Origin: Microvirga makkahensis
GTDB lineage: Bacteria > Pseudomonadota > Alphaproteobacteria > Rhizobiales > Beijerinckiaceae
Assembly (NCBI RefSeq): GCF_009830105.1
Contig: NZ_WURB01000002.1
Span: forward strand, 356,711-420,710
Direction: 5' to 3'
Length of the DNA stretch: 64,000 nucleotides
In this document: positions 35,701-45,464 of the stretch, in pieces
Position numbering within the stretch: position 1 is the first letter of the stretch
How the letters are laid out: every line of letters starts with the position of its first letter
Made by a program: the position numbers and the translations under genes
The notes under the pieces: generated by a model
The model's input: only the letters and a program-made list of their open reading frames with translations
Told to the model about the DNA's origin: nothing
Database searches by the model: none

Positions 35701-36402
35701 ATGAAAGCCATGCTTGGCGCACGACTGACGGTGGACGCGGCCACTCGGCGCCTGCGCGCCTATCTGCGACATCGCGCGTACGGCCCGCAGGACCGGCTGG
35801 AACCGGAGCGGGTCCTGGCGCCCAAAATTGGCTGCAGCCGCGAGACGCTCCGGGCGTCGCTTGATGTGCTGGAGAAGGAAGGTCTGATCTGGCGGCATGT
35901 GGGTCAGGGTACCTTCGTCGGGCCGCGCCCGGCCTATGAGCCGATCCGCCCATCGGTCTTAGCCGAGATGGCGTCTCCGGCTGACGTGCTCGACGCACGC
36001 CTTCTGATCGAGCCTCCCATTGCGGGCGAAGCCACGCTGCGGGCGACAGCCGACGAGATCATCGTTCTTCGCAATCACGCGCTCCTGAGCAGCGAAGCGC
36101 CCGACTGGCAGGCCTACGAGCAGGCGGACGATGCCTTCCACAAGGGGATCGCTCGGATGACCGGGAACCCGTTGCTGATCGCCTTTCTCGATGTCTTGTC
36201 ATCGGTCCGCGGTCGCGCCCGCTGGCAACGCCAGCACGACCTCGCCTTCCGGCGTGCACGGAAGAAGGAATACGCGTCGCAACAGGGGCGCATGCACCTG
36301 GCCGTCGTCGAGGCCATCTCAGCGCGCGACCCGGAGGCGGCGAGACAGGCCATGCTCGACCACCTGAGCGCCATCCGGACCATCATGGTGCAGGAACTGT
36401 AA
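35701..36402 (+). CDS. GntR-family regulator with FCD domain
   Basis: About 233 residues from the ATG at 35701; the open frame extends upstream but that part has no domain character. The winged HTH spans about residues 8-75 (LEPERVLAPKIGCSRETLRA, then LDVLEKEGLIWRHVGQGTFV). A helical FCD ligand domain follows (DVLDARLLIEPPIAGEATLR, then DDAFHKGIARMTGNPLLIAF, then HLAVVEAISARDPEAARQAM). The Asp-His pattern expected for the FCD metal site is present. The effector is probably a small organic acid. The target is unclear. Confidence 0.88.
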   Translation: MKAMLGARLTVDAATRRLRAYLRHRAYGPQDRLEPERVLAPKIGCSRETLRASLDVLEKEGLIWRHVGQGTFVGPRPAYEPIRPSVLAEMASPADVLDARLLIEPPIAGEATLRATADEIIVLRNHALLSSEAPDWQAYEQADDAFHKGIARMTGNPLLIAFLDVLSSVRGRARWQRQHDLAFRRARKKEYASQQGRMHLAVVEAISARDPEAARQAMLDHLSAIRTIMVQEL

Positions 36403-37111
36403 ATGCGATGCGGCTGATCTGCACGGCTTCGGTGAAAGTGTGGCCGCCCCGTTCTGATCGGCCGCCCGCCAGAGCCGCTGCCAGATCACTTGCGAATGCG
36501 ATGAAAAACTCATCGAAGTGCTATTTGCCGCCAGCTGCCGGAAGACGCTTGCGGAACTGGCCGGTAAAGTTCTGACGAGCTTGAGCGTCCCTCCCCGCAC
36601 TGTCTCTTGGCAGACCAGGACGCCCATTCCGGCGAGGCCCCGTTGACCGTGCGTAAACTGAATGGAACGGTAAAGTAGAGACACTCGGATCGGCCGGTTA
36701 CTTCAGTCGGGAAGGGATGATAGCATAGCGAGGACTGCGCGGCGGCCAACTCCCTCACGCCTGCCAGCATCCTGCCATTTCTGAATTACATTGACGGTGC
36801 CGCAAGGATTGACATTATAAACCGCGCCGAACTAGACGCAGAGCGGGAGAGAAAGCACACTAAAGCGTCTGACGTCGAAGATTATTTCTCCTGCTGAAAC
36901 CATGAGCCGGAAGTGTTGAGCTGCTGGAGCAGAGCTACCTGTCACGGGCTCCGAAACCAAAGGCTATGAAAGCGCCGCATTGATTTCGGTCATGCTTGTA
37001 CCCGAACTCGCGAGCGTACAAATGGCTGTTCGATGAGAATGGCGATCAAGCTGCAAGCCGCGCGTTAGTTAAAAGTGAAGCATCCTGATAACAAGGATCC
37101 GGGAATTCGAT
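36403..37111. other. Non-coding region before the second XRE-cupin gene
   Basis: About 709 bp without a supported gene. Several frames on both strands are open but show no family marks or good ribosome-binding sites. TTGACA at about 36809 with A+T-rich DNA after it is a possible promoter element, yet no good -10 box is at the right distance. The stretch may contain decayed DNA from an older insertion. Confidence 0.35.
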
Positions 37112-37690
37112 ATGAGTTTCGATGTCGGCGGCCGATTGAAGGAAATCAGGCTGGCAAAAGGGTTGTCGCAGAGGGATCTCGCAGCTCGCTCTGGTGTCAC
37201 TCATGGCCTCATCTCCCTGATTGAACAGAATAAGACCAGCCCCTCTGTCGCCTCTCTGCGCAAGATCCTGGGCGGGATCCCGATGACGATGTCCGAGTTC
37301 TTCAACGATGATCGGCAGCTGCAGGATAAGGTCTTCTTCTCGCCAGAAGAACTCGTCGATCTCACCTCAAGACTGCATCAGGTGAATGGTGGACGGGCTC
37401 AGGGCAAGCTCACACTGCGACAGGTCGGGGACGCGCGCGCCCATAACCTGCAGATCCTGCACGAGAGCTATGAGCCCGGAGCCGATACAGGCACGACGAT
37501 GCTCGAGCACAACTCTCATGAGGGCGGCGTGATACTATCGGGAGAACTTGAGATCACCGTAGGCGATCAAGTGCGAGTGCTTACGGCGGGCGATGCCTAT
37601 CTCTTTGACAGTCGGATTCCCCACCGCTTCCGCAATGTCGGCACGGAATGCTGCATCGTCGTGAGCGCCTGTAGCCCGCCCTATCTCTGA
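37112..37690 (+). CDS. XRE-cupin regulator (PuuR-like)
   Basis: A 192-residue regulator with an N-terminal XRE HTH at residues 8-62 (GRLKEIRLAKGLSQRDLAAR, then SGVTHGLISLIEQNKTSPSV) and a cupin domain at about 118-190 (SYEPGADTGTTMLEHNSHEG, then GDAYLFDSRIPHRFRNVG). This is the architecture of PuuR, the putrescine-utilisation repressor. It is convergent with the ALDH gene, and the ALDH and transaminase behind it fit amine catabolism. That makes polyamine-type control plausible, though the ligand is not shown by sequence. Confidence 0.9.
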   Translation: MSFDVGGRLKEIRLAKGLSQRDLAARSGVTHGLISLIEQNKTSPSVASLRKILGGIPMTMSEFFNDDRQLQDKVFFSPEELVDLTSRLHQVNGGRAQGKLTLRQVGDARAHNLQILHESYEPGADTGTTMLEHNSHEGGVILSGELEITVGDQVRVLTAGDAYLFDSRIPHRFRNVGTECCIVVSACSPPYL

Positions 37691-37692
37691 CA

Positions 37693-37714
37693 GCGGCGGC
37701 ATTACTGCCGCCGC
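37693..37714. terminator. Bidirectional hairpin between convergent genes
   Basis: GCGGCGGCA and TGCCGCCGC pair perfectly over nine bases around TTAC, right after the regulator stop and before the ALDH stop. There is no long T-run on either side, so it is terminator-like rather than canonical. Confidence 0.6.
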
Positions 37715-37726
37715 CTCTATGCCTAC

Positions 37727-39163
37727 TTACGCGGCGTCTATGCCGTAACCGAACATCGACTTGATCTCGAGAAAGTCTTCGAAACCGAAGCGACCCCACT
37801 CTCTGCCGTTACCAGACTGTTTGTAGCCGCCAAAGGCTGCTGCCAGATCGCCGCCTGCGCCATTGATATGCACCATGCCGGCTCGAATACGCCGCGCGAC
37901 GGCACGCGCGTGGTCGATATCGCCAGATGTTACATAGCTTGAAAGTCCATACACTGTGTCATTGGCGATGGCGATGGCCTCTTCCTCGCTGTTATACGGC
38001 AGGATAGACAGAACGGGGCCGAAGATTTCCTCGCGCGCAATCGTCATGTCGTTGCGCACATCAGCAAATACCGTAGGCCGCACATAATAGCCGCGATTGA
38101 CGTTCTCCGGTCGACCGAGACCGCCAGCGACGAGACGCGCCCCCTCCGCTATGCCGGCCTCGATGAGCGACTGAATCTTGTCAAATTGGGCTTTACTGAC
38201 CACCGGGCCGATCATCGTGTCTTCAGCTCGGGGGTTACCGACGCGCGTCTCGCCGGCGATGCGGCGGGCGACCGCAACAGCCTCTTCCTGGCGGTCGGCG
38301 GGCACGAGCATGCGAGTTGGTGCGTTACATGACTGACCGCTGTTCGAGAAGCACTGACGGGTGCCGTGCGCAACGGCGCGCGCGAGGTCGGCATCGGGCA
38401 GGATGATGTTGGGCGACTTTCCGCCGAGTTCCTGGGCGACCCGCTTCACTGTATCGGCTGCTGCGCGCGCTACCGCAATGCCCGCGCGCGTTGAGCCCGT
38501 GAACGACATCATGTCGATATCAGGATGGGCAGCGAGAGCCTGTCCGACAACCGGTCCGTCACCATTGATCATGTTGTAGACGCCCGCCGGCACGCCCGCC
38601 TCATGCATGATCTCGGTAAAGACGATGGCTGAGACAGGCGCAACCTCGCTTGGCTTGAGTACCATTGTACAACCCGCCGCCAGAGCGGGTCCAACCTTGC
38701 AGGCAATCTGGTTGAGTGGCCAGTTCCAAGGTGTGATGAATCCACATACGCCGACCGGTTCGCGGGTTACCAGAGTTTGATTGATCACCTCGTCGAATTC
38801 GTAGGTGCGCAACACGCTGAGGACCTCGGCCAAGTGCCCGAGGCCAGCCGCAGCCTGCGCATTCTTTGCAAAGCTGAGGGGCGCTCCCATTTCGTCGCTG
38901 ATTGCCGCGGCGATGTCGTCATAGCGCTTCTTGTATACCGCGATAACCGTTTCAAGAAGCTCTACGCGCTCCTTGCGGCTGGTGCCGCTAAAGCTCCGGA
39001 ACGCCCGGCTGGCGGCTGAAACCGCCTTATCAACGTCAGCCACCTCGCCCAACGCGATCCGTGCGTATGCCTCTTCATTTGCCGGATTGATGACTTCAAG
39101 CGTCCGACCGCCAGATGGCGGAACCCAGGCCCCGTCGATGTAGAAATCAAGATATTCTTGCAT
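37727..39163 (-). CDS. Aldehyde dehydrogenase family protein
   Basis: A 478-residue NAD(P)-dependent aldehyde dehydrogenase. Motifs include FITPWNWPLNQIACKVGPAL, FTGSTRAGIAVA, the Glu motif QELGGKSPNI and the catalytic Cys in NSGQSCNAPTRM. The N terminus YIDGAWVPPSGGRTLEVINP is typical. It is divergent from the class III transaminase across a 400-bp region. The likely job is oxidation of an amino-aldehyde or semialdehyde made by that or a related transaminase; the exact substrate is not resolved. Confidence 0.93.
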   Translation of the reverse strand: MQEYLDFYIDGAWVPPSGGRTLEVINPANEEAYARIALGEVADVDKAVSAASRAFRSFSGTSRKERVELLETVIAVYKKRYDDIAAAISDEMGAPLSFAKNAQAAAGLGHLAEVLSVLRTYEFDEVINQTLVTREPVGVCGFITPWNWPLNQIACKVGPALAAGCTMVLKPSEVAPVSAIVFTEIMHEAGVPAGVYNMINGDGPVVGQALAAHPDIDMMSFTGSTRAGIAVARAAADTVKRVAQELGGKSPNIILPDADLARAVAHGTRQCFSNSGQSCNAPTRMLVPADRQEEAVAVARRIAGETRVGNPRAEDTMIGPVVSKAQFDKIQSLIEAGIAEGARLVAGGLGRPENVNRGYYVRPTVFADVRNDMTIAREEIFGPVLSILPYNSEEEAIAIANDTVYGLSSYVTSGDIDHARAVARRIRAGMVHINGAGGDLAAAFGGYKQSGNGREWGRFGFEDFLEIKSMFGYGIDAA

Positions 39164-39563
39164 ATTCGCCTCGCCGCTTTGAAGGAATGAGAAGCACGAT
39201 TATCATTATAGCGAGCGCAGTCAGCTTGCTCAATATTTTATACAGAATTTAGTACCTTGCATGTTGCCGATCGACAACCCCGCGCATTGCCGAATGCGAT
39301 GAGGCTTCTCAGTCCATCGCAAGGTCATCCAGAACGAGATTTACAGGCACCGAGGTAATACTATGGTATAGGTCGCTACACCGCTTCTCGCTCCGGTGAG
39401 AGCAGGGACCACCGGGACGCGCAGCGAACAATGCCTGCGGCTCTCGCATTCTGTCTCCGAATTCGACTTTCTGCTGAATATCAGTGCTTGCAATCGGCGG
39501 ACTGCTTAATATCCTCAACACTTCGGTGCGCCCAGAGACCCGCTGCATCCAAGGGAGAGTGCT
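39164..39563. other. Divergent intergenic region, ALDH to transaminase
   Basis: This 400-bp region has no supported gene. About 39190-39255 is A+T-rich and should hold the ALDH promoter and perhaps regulator sites. A frame on the minus strand at 39309-39794 overlaps the transaminase start and has no family signal. AAGGGAGA before 39564 is the transaminase ribosome-binding site. Confidence 0.4.
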
Positions 39564-40847
39564 GTGACCGCAGAACCGTTGGCCGAACGCCAGAGACAGG
39601 CCGTGCCCCAAGGCATCGCGACGAAGGGGATTTATGCGGCCCGGGCCGAGAACTCGGAGCTGTGGGACGTCAACGGTAAACGGTACATTGATTTTGCTGC
39701 TGGCATCGCCGTGCTCAATACGGGACACAGACATCCGTCCGTGCTCGCTGCGGTTAAACAGCAGGCCGACAACTTCACGCATACCTGCTTCCATGTCGCT
39801 CCGTATGAGAGCTACATTCGTCTTGCCGAACGGCTAAACGGACTGGTACCAGGCGACCACCCGAAAAAAACGATGTTTGTGACGACGGGCGCCGAGGCCG
39901 TTGAGAACGCGGTCAAAGTCGCCCGGGCTGCAAGTGGGCGTTCAGCCGTCATCGCATTTGGCGGGGCATTCCACGGCCGCACGCTTCTTGGCATGGCGTT
40001 GACAGGCAAAGTAGCCCCATACAAAAGGGGTTTCGGTCCATTTCCTGCCGATATTTACCATGTGCCGTATCCGAAGACCTACCACGGAATCGGCACGGCC
40101 GAGGCGATTGCCGGCCTGCGCCAACTCTTTCAGAGCGACGTGGATCCAAGTCGCGTTGCGGCTATCATTGTCGAGCCCGTACAGGGCGAGGGCGGATTCT
40201 ATATAGCACCGAGCGAGTTCCTGCAGGCCCTCAGGCAGATCTGCGACGAACACGGCATTCTGCTCATTGCTGACGAAATTCAGACCGGCATTGCCCGTAC
40301 GGGGCGTATGTTTGCCATAGAGCATGCAGGGGTCGTGCCTGATCTCGTAACCATGGCGAAGGGTCTTGCCGGAGGGTTTCCGCTCGCAGCTTTGACAGGC
40401 CGCCCGGAGATCATGGACGCAGCCGAGCCTGGCGGTCTAGGCGGAACCTATGGCGGCAGCCCCGTTGGCATCGCCGCCGCCCATGCCGTGCTCGACGTCA
40501 TCGAAGAAGAGCGATTGTGTGAAAGGGCCGAGGAGATCGGATACGTGATGCGTTCGCGTCTTCAGGAGATGGCGCGCCGCAACAGCTTCAACGCGATCGG
40601 CGAAGTGCGTGGGCTCGGAGCCATGGTGGCCTTTGAACTGGTGAAGGACCGCACCACGCGAGCGCCCGACGCGGCACTCACTGCCGCCCTTATCGCGAAA
40701 GCTCAGGAGAAAGGGCTTATTCTGCTCTCCTGTGGCGTTGACTCCAACATCATCCGGCTACTCGCACCGCTGACTGTTCCTCGAGCGCAACTGGAGGAAG
40801 GGCTCACGATCATCGAGGACGCACTTGCCGAAGTTGTCGGACCCTGA
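39564..40847 (+). CDS. Class III aminotransferase (GabT-like)
   Basis: A 427-residue PLP enzyme that starts with GTG after AAGGGAGA. The family pattern is complete: DFAAGIAVLNTGHRHPSVLA, then FVTTGAEAVENAVKVARAAS, FGGAFHGRTLLGMALTGK, LLIADEIQTGIARTGRM, and the PLP Lys at about residue 266 in TMAKGLAGGFPLAAL. This matches 4-aminobutyrate or 5-aminovalerate transaminases. It would convert an omega-amino acid to a semialdehyde, which the divergent ALDH could oxidise. Confidence 0.92.
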   Translation: MTAEPLAERQRQAVPQGIATKGIYAARAENSELWDVNGKRYIDFAAGIAVLNTGHRHPSVLAAVKQQADNFTHTCFHVAPYESYIRLAERLNGLVPGDHPKKTMFVTTGAEAVENAVKVARAASGRSAVIAFGGAFHGRTLLGMALTGKVAPYKRGFGPFPADIYHVPYPKTYHGIGTAEAIAGLRQLFQSDVDPSRVAAIIVEPVQGEGGFYIAPSEFLQALRQICDEHGILLIADEIQTGIARTGRMFAIEHAGVVPDLVTMAKGLAGGFPLAALTGRPEIMDAAEPGGLGGTYGGSPVGIAAAHAVLDVIEEERLCERAEEIGYVMRSRLQEMARRNSFNAIGEVRGLGAMVAFELVKDRTTRAPDAALTAALIAKAQEKGLILLSCGVDSNIIRLLAPLTVPRAQLEEGLTIIEDALAEVVGP

Positions 40848-40877
40848 AACCCGCGGCACGAACGAGTGAGAAGTTAA

Positions 40878-42434
40878 ATGAACGGTGCCGATCGACTGTG
40901 CGAGACCTTGCTCGCTAACGATATCGACGTCTGCTTTGCCAATCCCGGCACGTCCGAAATGCACTTCGTAGCCGCTCTGGACCGTCGGCCGCAGATGCGC
41001 TGTGTTCTCGGCCTCTTCGAGGGGGTGGCGACAGGGGCCGCTGACGGGTACGCCCGAATGGCTGACAAACCCGCTGCGACATTGCTGCATCTCGGGCCCG
41101 GTTTGGCGAATGGCCTTGCTAATCTTCATAATGCACGACGTGCCCGCACTCCGATGCTCAATGTGGTTGGGGACCACGCCACATACTTCCTCAAGCACGA
41201 TGCTCCCCTCACAAGCGATATTGAGAGCCTTGCTCGCCCAATGTCGCAATGGGTCGGATATATCGGCAGCGCTGCCGAGGTGGAGGCAAGAACATCAGAA
41301 GCCTACCGAGCGGCTATGCGCATGCCAGGTGTGGCAACGTTGATCCTGCCGGCTGACGCTGCCTGGGGAGACGTGCCGTCTGACCGACCGCCCGTGCGCA
41401 CTACCCTGCCCGACCTTGCAGCGGCCTCCACGCAGGCAGTCCGTAACGCGGCCGAGACGTTGCGCTCCCAACGCCGCGTGGCTCTGCTCCTCACCGGCCA
41501 GGCGTTGCGTGCGCACGCGCTTGAAATTGCAGGCCGCATAGCCGATGCGACTGGCGCACGCTTGCTGATGCAGACATCCAACGGGCGTGTCCAGCGGGGC
41601 GCGGGACGCGTTGTGATCGGCAGCGTCCCTTATTCCGTCGATGCAGCGCTTGAGGCGCTGCATGACGTCGATGCCATGATCGTGGTTGGGGCGAAAGTCC
41701 CTGTGGCATTCTTTGCCTATCCTGGAAAACCAGGTCTGCTGGTGCGAGAGGATTGTGAGATCGTCGACCTCGCTCGTCCGGGAGAGGATCTTGTGCAGGC
41801 TCTTGCACATTTGGCGGACGAGCTCGGCATCAAAGCCAACACACCTGTATCTGTCAGTCCGGGGTTCACTGACGATGCGACGCTGCCGAGGGGCCCATTG
41901 ACGGATGAGGCGGTCGCGTTCACTGTCGCACGGATGCTGCCGGAGCACGCCATCGTCTGCGACGAGAGCATAACGGCAGGTGCGAGCTTCTTCCGTCACT
42001 CTCAACACGCTGCGCCCCACGATTATTTGCGCATCACCGGGGGGGCGATCGGAATCGGTATTCCACTTGCTGCAGGCGCTGCCGTTGCTTGCCCTGACCG
42101 CAAAGTGGTCGCCCTACAGGCCGACGGAAGTGGCATGTACACCGTGCAGGGTTTTTGGACACAAGCCCGCGAGAACCTCGACGTCGTCACGATCGTGTTC
42201 GCCAACCGTAGCTATGCCATCCTGCAAGGTGAGATGCGCAACGTTGGCGTTGAACACTTCGGGTCCAACGCTAAGCGAATGTTGAGTATCGACGAACCCA
42301 CGCTCGACTGGGTTTCAATGGCACGCGGAATGGGAGTTGATGGCGGGCGGGCGACAACCGTTGAGGAGTTCAGGACTCTGCTTGAAGCCGCGCTCAAGCA
42401 GCGGGGTCCATTCGTTATCGAAGCCGTCGTATGA
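40878..42434 (+). CDS. ThDP-dependent enzyme, acetolactate synthase-like
   Basis: A 518-residue thiamine-diphosphate enzyme of the acetolactate synthase/benzoylformate decarboxylase superfamily. The N-terminal pyrimidine domain has FANPGTSEMHFVAAL and the catalytic Glu in LFEGVATGAADGYARM. The C-terminal ThDP/Mg site is QADGSGMYTVQGFWTQ followed by FANRSYAILQGEM. Whether it ligates or decarboxylates a 2-oxoacid is unclear. It begins 30 bp after the transaminase stop, so it may process the 2-oxoacid or carbonyl product of that enzyme. Confidence 0.87.
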   Translation: MNGADRLCETLLANDIDVCFANPGTSEMHFVAALDRRPQMRCVLGLFEGVATGAADGYARMADKPAATLLHLGPGLANGLANLHNARRARTPMLNVVGDHATYFLKHDAPLTSDIESLARPMSQWVGYIGSAAEVEARTSEAYRAAMRMPGVATLILPADAAWGDVPSDRPPVRTTLPDLAAASTQAVRNAAETLRSQRRVALLLTGQALRAHALEIAGRIADATGARLLMQTSNGRVQRGAGRVVIGSVPYSVDAALEALHDVDAMIVVGAKVPVAFFAYPGKPGLLVREDCEIVDLARPGEDLVQALAHLADELGIKANTPVSVSPGFTDDATLPRGPLTDEAVAFTVARMLPEHAIVCDESITAGASFFRHSQHAAPHDYLRITGGAIGIGIPLAAGAAVACPDRKVVALQADGSGMYTVQGFWTQARENLDVVTIVFANRSYAILQGEMRNVGVEHFGSNAKRMLSIDEPTLDWVSMARGMGVDGGRATTVEEFRTLLEAALKQRGPFVIEAVV

Positions 42435-42791
42435 TGCGCGCATGTGCGGTTGGGGTCTGAGAATGACGATCTCACCGCCAGGCGTGCATGCCGGCTGACA
42501 GCAACATGTGACGCATCAGGATGGGGGTCAGACTGACGGGGATTGAGGGATCGGCAAGATCAGGTTGGGTAAATCATGATGACGCCCGCGCCAGCCGGCG
42601 GCTGCCGAGCCGGTGAAGTCAGCTGCGAGCGAGAGAATGGCGTCAGCCAAGGCCCAAGATACGTACTCGATGATGGTCTGCTGCTATGCGGATTGCTTCC
42701 GGGTCTTCCACCGCCAGCACGAGTATCGGATCACGGCAGAATGGACGCTGCAGGGGTTCGAACAAGAGTCCAAGGGAACGGAGAAAAGCAT
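42435..42791. other. Intergenic region before the second SBP5 gene
   Basis: No supported gene in these 357 bp. The binding-protein frame stays open back to 42576, but that leader has no signal-peptide character, and GGAG lies just before the ATG at 42792. The region probably carries the promoter of the importer operon. Confidence 0.4.
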
Positions 42792-44369
42792 ATGAATATG
42801 TCGAAACGATTCATTTATGGTCTAGTCAGCTTGGCCACCATCGCTATGGCCGGTAGCTCACTCGCCCAAAACAGTCCCACACCAGGCGGGACGCTTAACA
42901 TGATTGCCCAGCCCGAGCCGCCTGTGCTCATGGTAGGCCTGAATTCTCAGGGTCCGACGCTCTATGTCGGAGGGCAGATATACCAAAGCCTGCTAAGCTA
43001 CGGCAAGGATCTCAAGATTCTGCCGTCACTCGCGAAAGCGTGGGAGGCATCGGATGATGGCCTTACCTACACGTTCACGCTTCAAGATGGTGTGAAGTGG
43101 CACGATGGCAAACCTTTCAGCGCCGATGACGTCGTGTTCACTGCCGACAAGTTCCTTCGAGAGGCGCATCCGCGGTGGCGCTACATTGCGAACACTTACG
43201 TCGAAACGATCACATCTCCTTCACCCGACAAGGTGATTTTCAAGCTGAAGAAGCCGTTCTCCGCCTTCCTGTACGCGTTCGAACTTAGTTCCTTCCCTGT
43301 GGTGCCAAAGCACATTTACGAAGGCACTGATTACCGCACCAATCCGGCCAATCAAACGCCGATCGGCACGGGGCCCTTCAAGTTCAAGGAGTGGAAACGC
43401 GGCTCCTACATTCACCTCGTGAAGAATGAAGACTACTGGAAGGAGGGCAAGCCCTACCTGGACGAGCTGTATTTCCGCATCGTGCCCGATGCGGCCTCCC
43501 GCGGCGTAGCGTTCGAAAAGGGAGCTGTCGACGTCCTGCGCGGTGGCGACGTCGAAGGGTTCGAAGTACGTCGCCTTTCGAAACTCGAGGGAGTCACAAC
43601 GACGACTGAGGGCTGGGAGATGTACTCTCCTCTGGTCTTCCTCCAGATGAACTTGCGTAAGGCGCCTTTCGACAACAAGCTCGTGCGCAAGGCCGTTATG
43701 CACGCGATCAATCGTGAGTTCATTGTCAAGAACGTATGGTTCGGCCTCGGCGAGCCCGCGACAGGCCCCCTCGCTTCGACGACACGGTTCTATACGAAGG
43801 ACACGACGAGTTATCCTTTTGACCTGAACGCTGCCAAGAAGCTCATTGCCGAGTCCGGCATCAAGCCGCAGGAGCATACCATCCGCCTCATGCCGATCCC
43901 TTATGGATCGCAGTGGGACCGAATGGCCGAGTACGTCAGACAGCAGCTCGAGCAACTTGGCTTCAAGGTCAACATTCAAGCAGTCGACGCCGGCGGTTGG
44001 TCGCAGGCGCTCAGTGACTGGAACTTCGACGTAACCTTCAACTTCACCTACCAGTACGGCGATCCGGCCTTGGGCGTAGCCCGTCACTATCTTTCCAGCA
44101 ACATCATCAAGGGTACTCCCTTCGGCAACAACGGCGGCTACTCCAATTCTAAGGTCGACGAGCTCTTCCTCGCAGCTGCCGAAGCCGTGCAGACGGACCA
44201 AGCTGCGAAAGCTTACGCCGAGGCTCAGAAGATCCTGACGGATGAGGTGCCGATCGGCTGGCTCTTTGAACAGCGGAACGTTACCATCATGCGTGACAAG
44301 GTGAAGAACCTCGTCCGCACCGGCATCGGTGTGAACGAGTCGATGGACGAAGTCTGGATCGCCAAGTAA
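42792..44369 (+). CDS. Opp/Dpp-type ABC transporter, periplasmic binding protein (SBP family 5)
   Basis: A 525-residue binding protein. The start at 42792 has GGAG upstream and gives a signal peptide MNMSKRFIYGLVSLATIAMA that ends near SLA-QN. SBP5 marks are LKILPSLAKAWEASDDGLTY, FTLQDGVKWHDGKPFSADDV and PIGTGPFKFKEWKRGSYI. It leads an operon with two permeases, a fused ATPase, two amidohydrolases, a kinase and a PLP enzyme, so the ligand is more likely an acylated amine or peptide-like compound than free dipeptide. Confidence 0.93.
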   Translation: MNMSKRFIYGLVSLATIAMAGSSLAQNSPTPGGTLNMIAQPEPPVLMVGLNSQGPTLYVGGQIYQSLLSYGKDLKILPSLAKAWEASDDGLTYTFTLQDGVKWHDGKPFSADDVVFTADKFLREAHPRWRYIANTYVETITSPSPDKVIFKLKKPFSAFLYAFELSSFPVVPKHIYEGTDYRTNPANQTPIGTGPFKFKEWKRGSYIHLVKNEDYWKEGKPYLDELYFRIVPDAASRGVAFEKGAVDVLRGGDVEGFEVRRLSKLEGVTTTTEGWEMYSPLVFLQMNLRKAPFDNKLVRKAVMHAINREFIVKNVWFGLGEPATGPLASTTRFYTKDTTSYPFDLNAAKKLIAESGIKPQEHTIRLMPIPYGSQWDRMAEYVRQQLEQLGFKVNIQAVDAGGWSQALSDWNFDVTFNFTYQYGDPALGVARHYLSSNIIKGTPFGNNGGYSNSKVDELFLAAAEAVQTDQAAKAYAEAQKILTDEVPIGWLFEQRNVTIMRDKVKNLVRTGIGVNESMDEVWIAK

Positions 44370-44389
44370 GGCGCCCGCCACCAAGTCCG

Positions 44390-44417
44390 ACGGCGGCTTG
44401 TGAAAGCGCCGCCGTCA
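44390..44417 (+). other. Intercistronic hairpin after the second SBP5 gene
   Basis: GACGGCGGC and GCCGCCGTC pair perfectly over nine bases around a 10-nt loop, 20 bp after the stop codon and 60 bp before the permease start. No T-tract follows. It probably stabilises the binding-protein message. Confidence 0.62.
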
Positions 44418-44479
44418 CTCGGGGGTCTTACACGGGAACGTGGCACCCTAACATCGTGATCAATTGCCTGGAGTAGCGT

Positions 44480-45457
44480 GTGAAGACGCTTGAGTTCCTC
44501 ATCCAGCGCCTCGCTAAGGCCGTCATGGTCGTCATCGGGGTCGTCATTCTTAATTTTCTTCTCATCCAATTGGCGCCTGGCGATCCGGCTGCGGTGCTCG
44601 CCGGCGAGGCAGGGGCCGGCGACGAGCAGTTCATTGCACAACTCAGGGCCCAGTTTGGCCTGGACCAGCCACTTTACGTACAACTGCTGAGCTATCTCAA
44701 GAATGTGATCGCCGGTGACCTGGGATTTTCCTATCGGAATCACGTGCCTGTTGCCGACCTCATCCTTGAGCGCCTGCCGGCCACACTTTTGCTTACCGGA
44801 AGTGCTTTTGTCTTCTCACTCGTGCTTGGCATCACCCTGGGTGTGATCGCTGCCCGCAGGCGCGGAAGCATCGGTGACAGCGTGATCATGACAGGGGCGC
44901 TCGTATTCTACGCCACGCCTCTCTTCTGGGTGGCCCTTATGGCCGTTCTCGTCTTTTCCATTCATCTCGATTGGCTCCCGCCCTTCGATATGGAGACGGT
45001 CGGCGCAGGCTACACAGGATGGGCACGGGTGCTCGACATTGCTCATCACCTGATCCTGCCCGCAGTAACACTCGGCCTCTTCTTCACGGCGGTCTATACA
45101 CGTCTAACGCGAGCCTCGATGCTCGAGGTAATGAACCTCGATTTCGTCAAGACGGCTCGTGCAAAGGGCGTCCCAAGAGGGCGGATCATCCGGCGGCACG
45201 TTCTGCGCAACGCCGTTCTGCCAGTCTTCACGTTCGCGAGCGTGCAGGCCGGCCAGCTCGTCGGCGGGGCGGTGCTCACGGAAACGGTCTTCGCTTGGCC
45301 TGGCATTGGCCGCCTGATGTTCGACGCTCTCCTGCAGCGTGATTACCCGGTATTGCTCGGCGTCTTCCTCGTCACGGCTACCGTCGTCGTCGCCATCAAT
45401 CTTGTGACCGACCTGCTCTATCGCATCGTCGATCCGCGCATCGAAGCAACAGGATGA
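44480..45457 (+). CDS. Opp/Dpp-type ABC transporter, permease (DppB-like)
   Basis: A 325-residue permease starting with GTG behind GGAG. The N terminus EFLIQRLAKAVMVVIGVVIL and APGDPAAVLAGEAGAGDEQF are typical for DppB/GsiC members. Helices follow, and the EAA loop has KTARAKGVPRGRIIRRHVLR. It pairs with the permease encoded 8 bp downstream. Confidence 0.94.
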   Translation: MKTLEFLIQRLAKAVMVVIGVVILNFLLIQLAPGDPAAVLAGEAGAGDEQFIAQLRAQFGLDQPLYVQLLSYLKNVIAGDLGFSYRNHVPVADLILERLPATLLLTGSAFVFSLVLGITLGVIAARRRGSIGDSVIMTGALVFYATPLFWVALMAVLVFSIHLDWLPPFDMETVGAGYTGWARVLDIAHHLILPAVTLGLFFTAVYTRLTRASMLEVMNLDFVKTARAKGVPRGRIIRRHVLRNAVLPVFTFASVQAGQLVGGAVLTETVFAWPGIGRLMFDALLQRDYPVLLGVFLVTATVVVAINLVTDLLYRIVDPRIEATG

Positions 45458-45464
45458 CCCAGCT

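Noticed and set aside
36319..36770. Two minus-strand frames as remnants of a transposase
   Set aside because: No transposase motif, terminal inverted repeat or target duplication could be seen, so the idea is not supported.
39309..39794. A 161-residue minus-strand gene between ALDH and the transaminase
   Set aside because: It overlaps the first 230 bp of the transaminase, has no recognisable domain, and its composition is that of a shadow frame.
43221..44384. A 387-residue minus-strand open frame
   Set aside because: It is antisense to the SBP5 binding protein and shows no signal peptide, motif or ribosome-binding site.
44390..44417. A Rho-independent terminator between binding protein and permease
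   Set aside because: The stem is strong but no T-run follows, and the next gene clearly belongs to the same importer.
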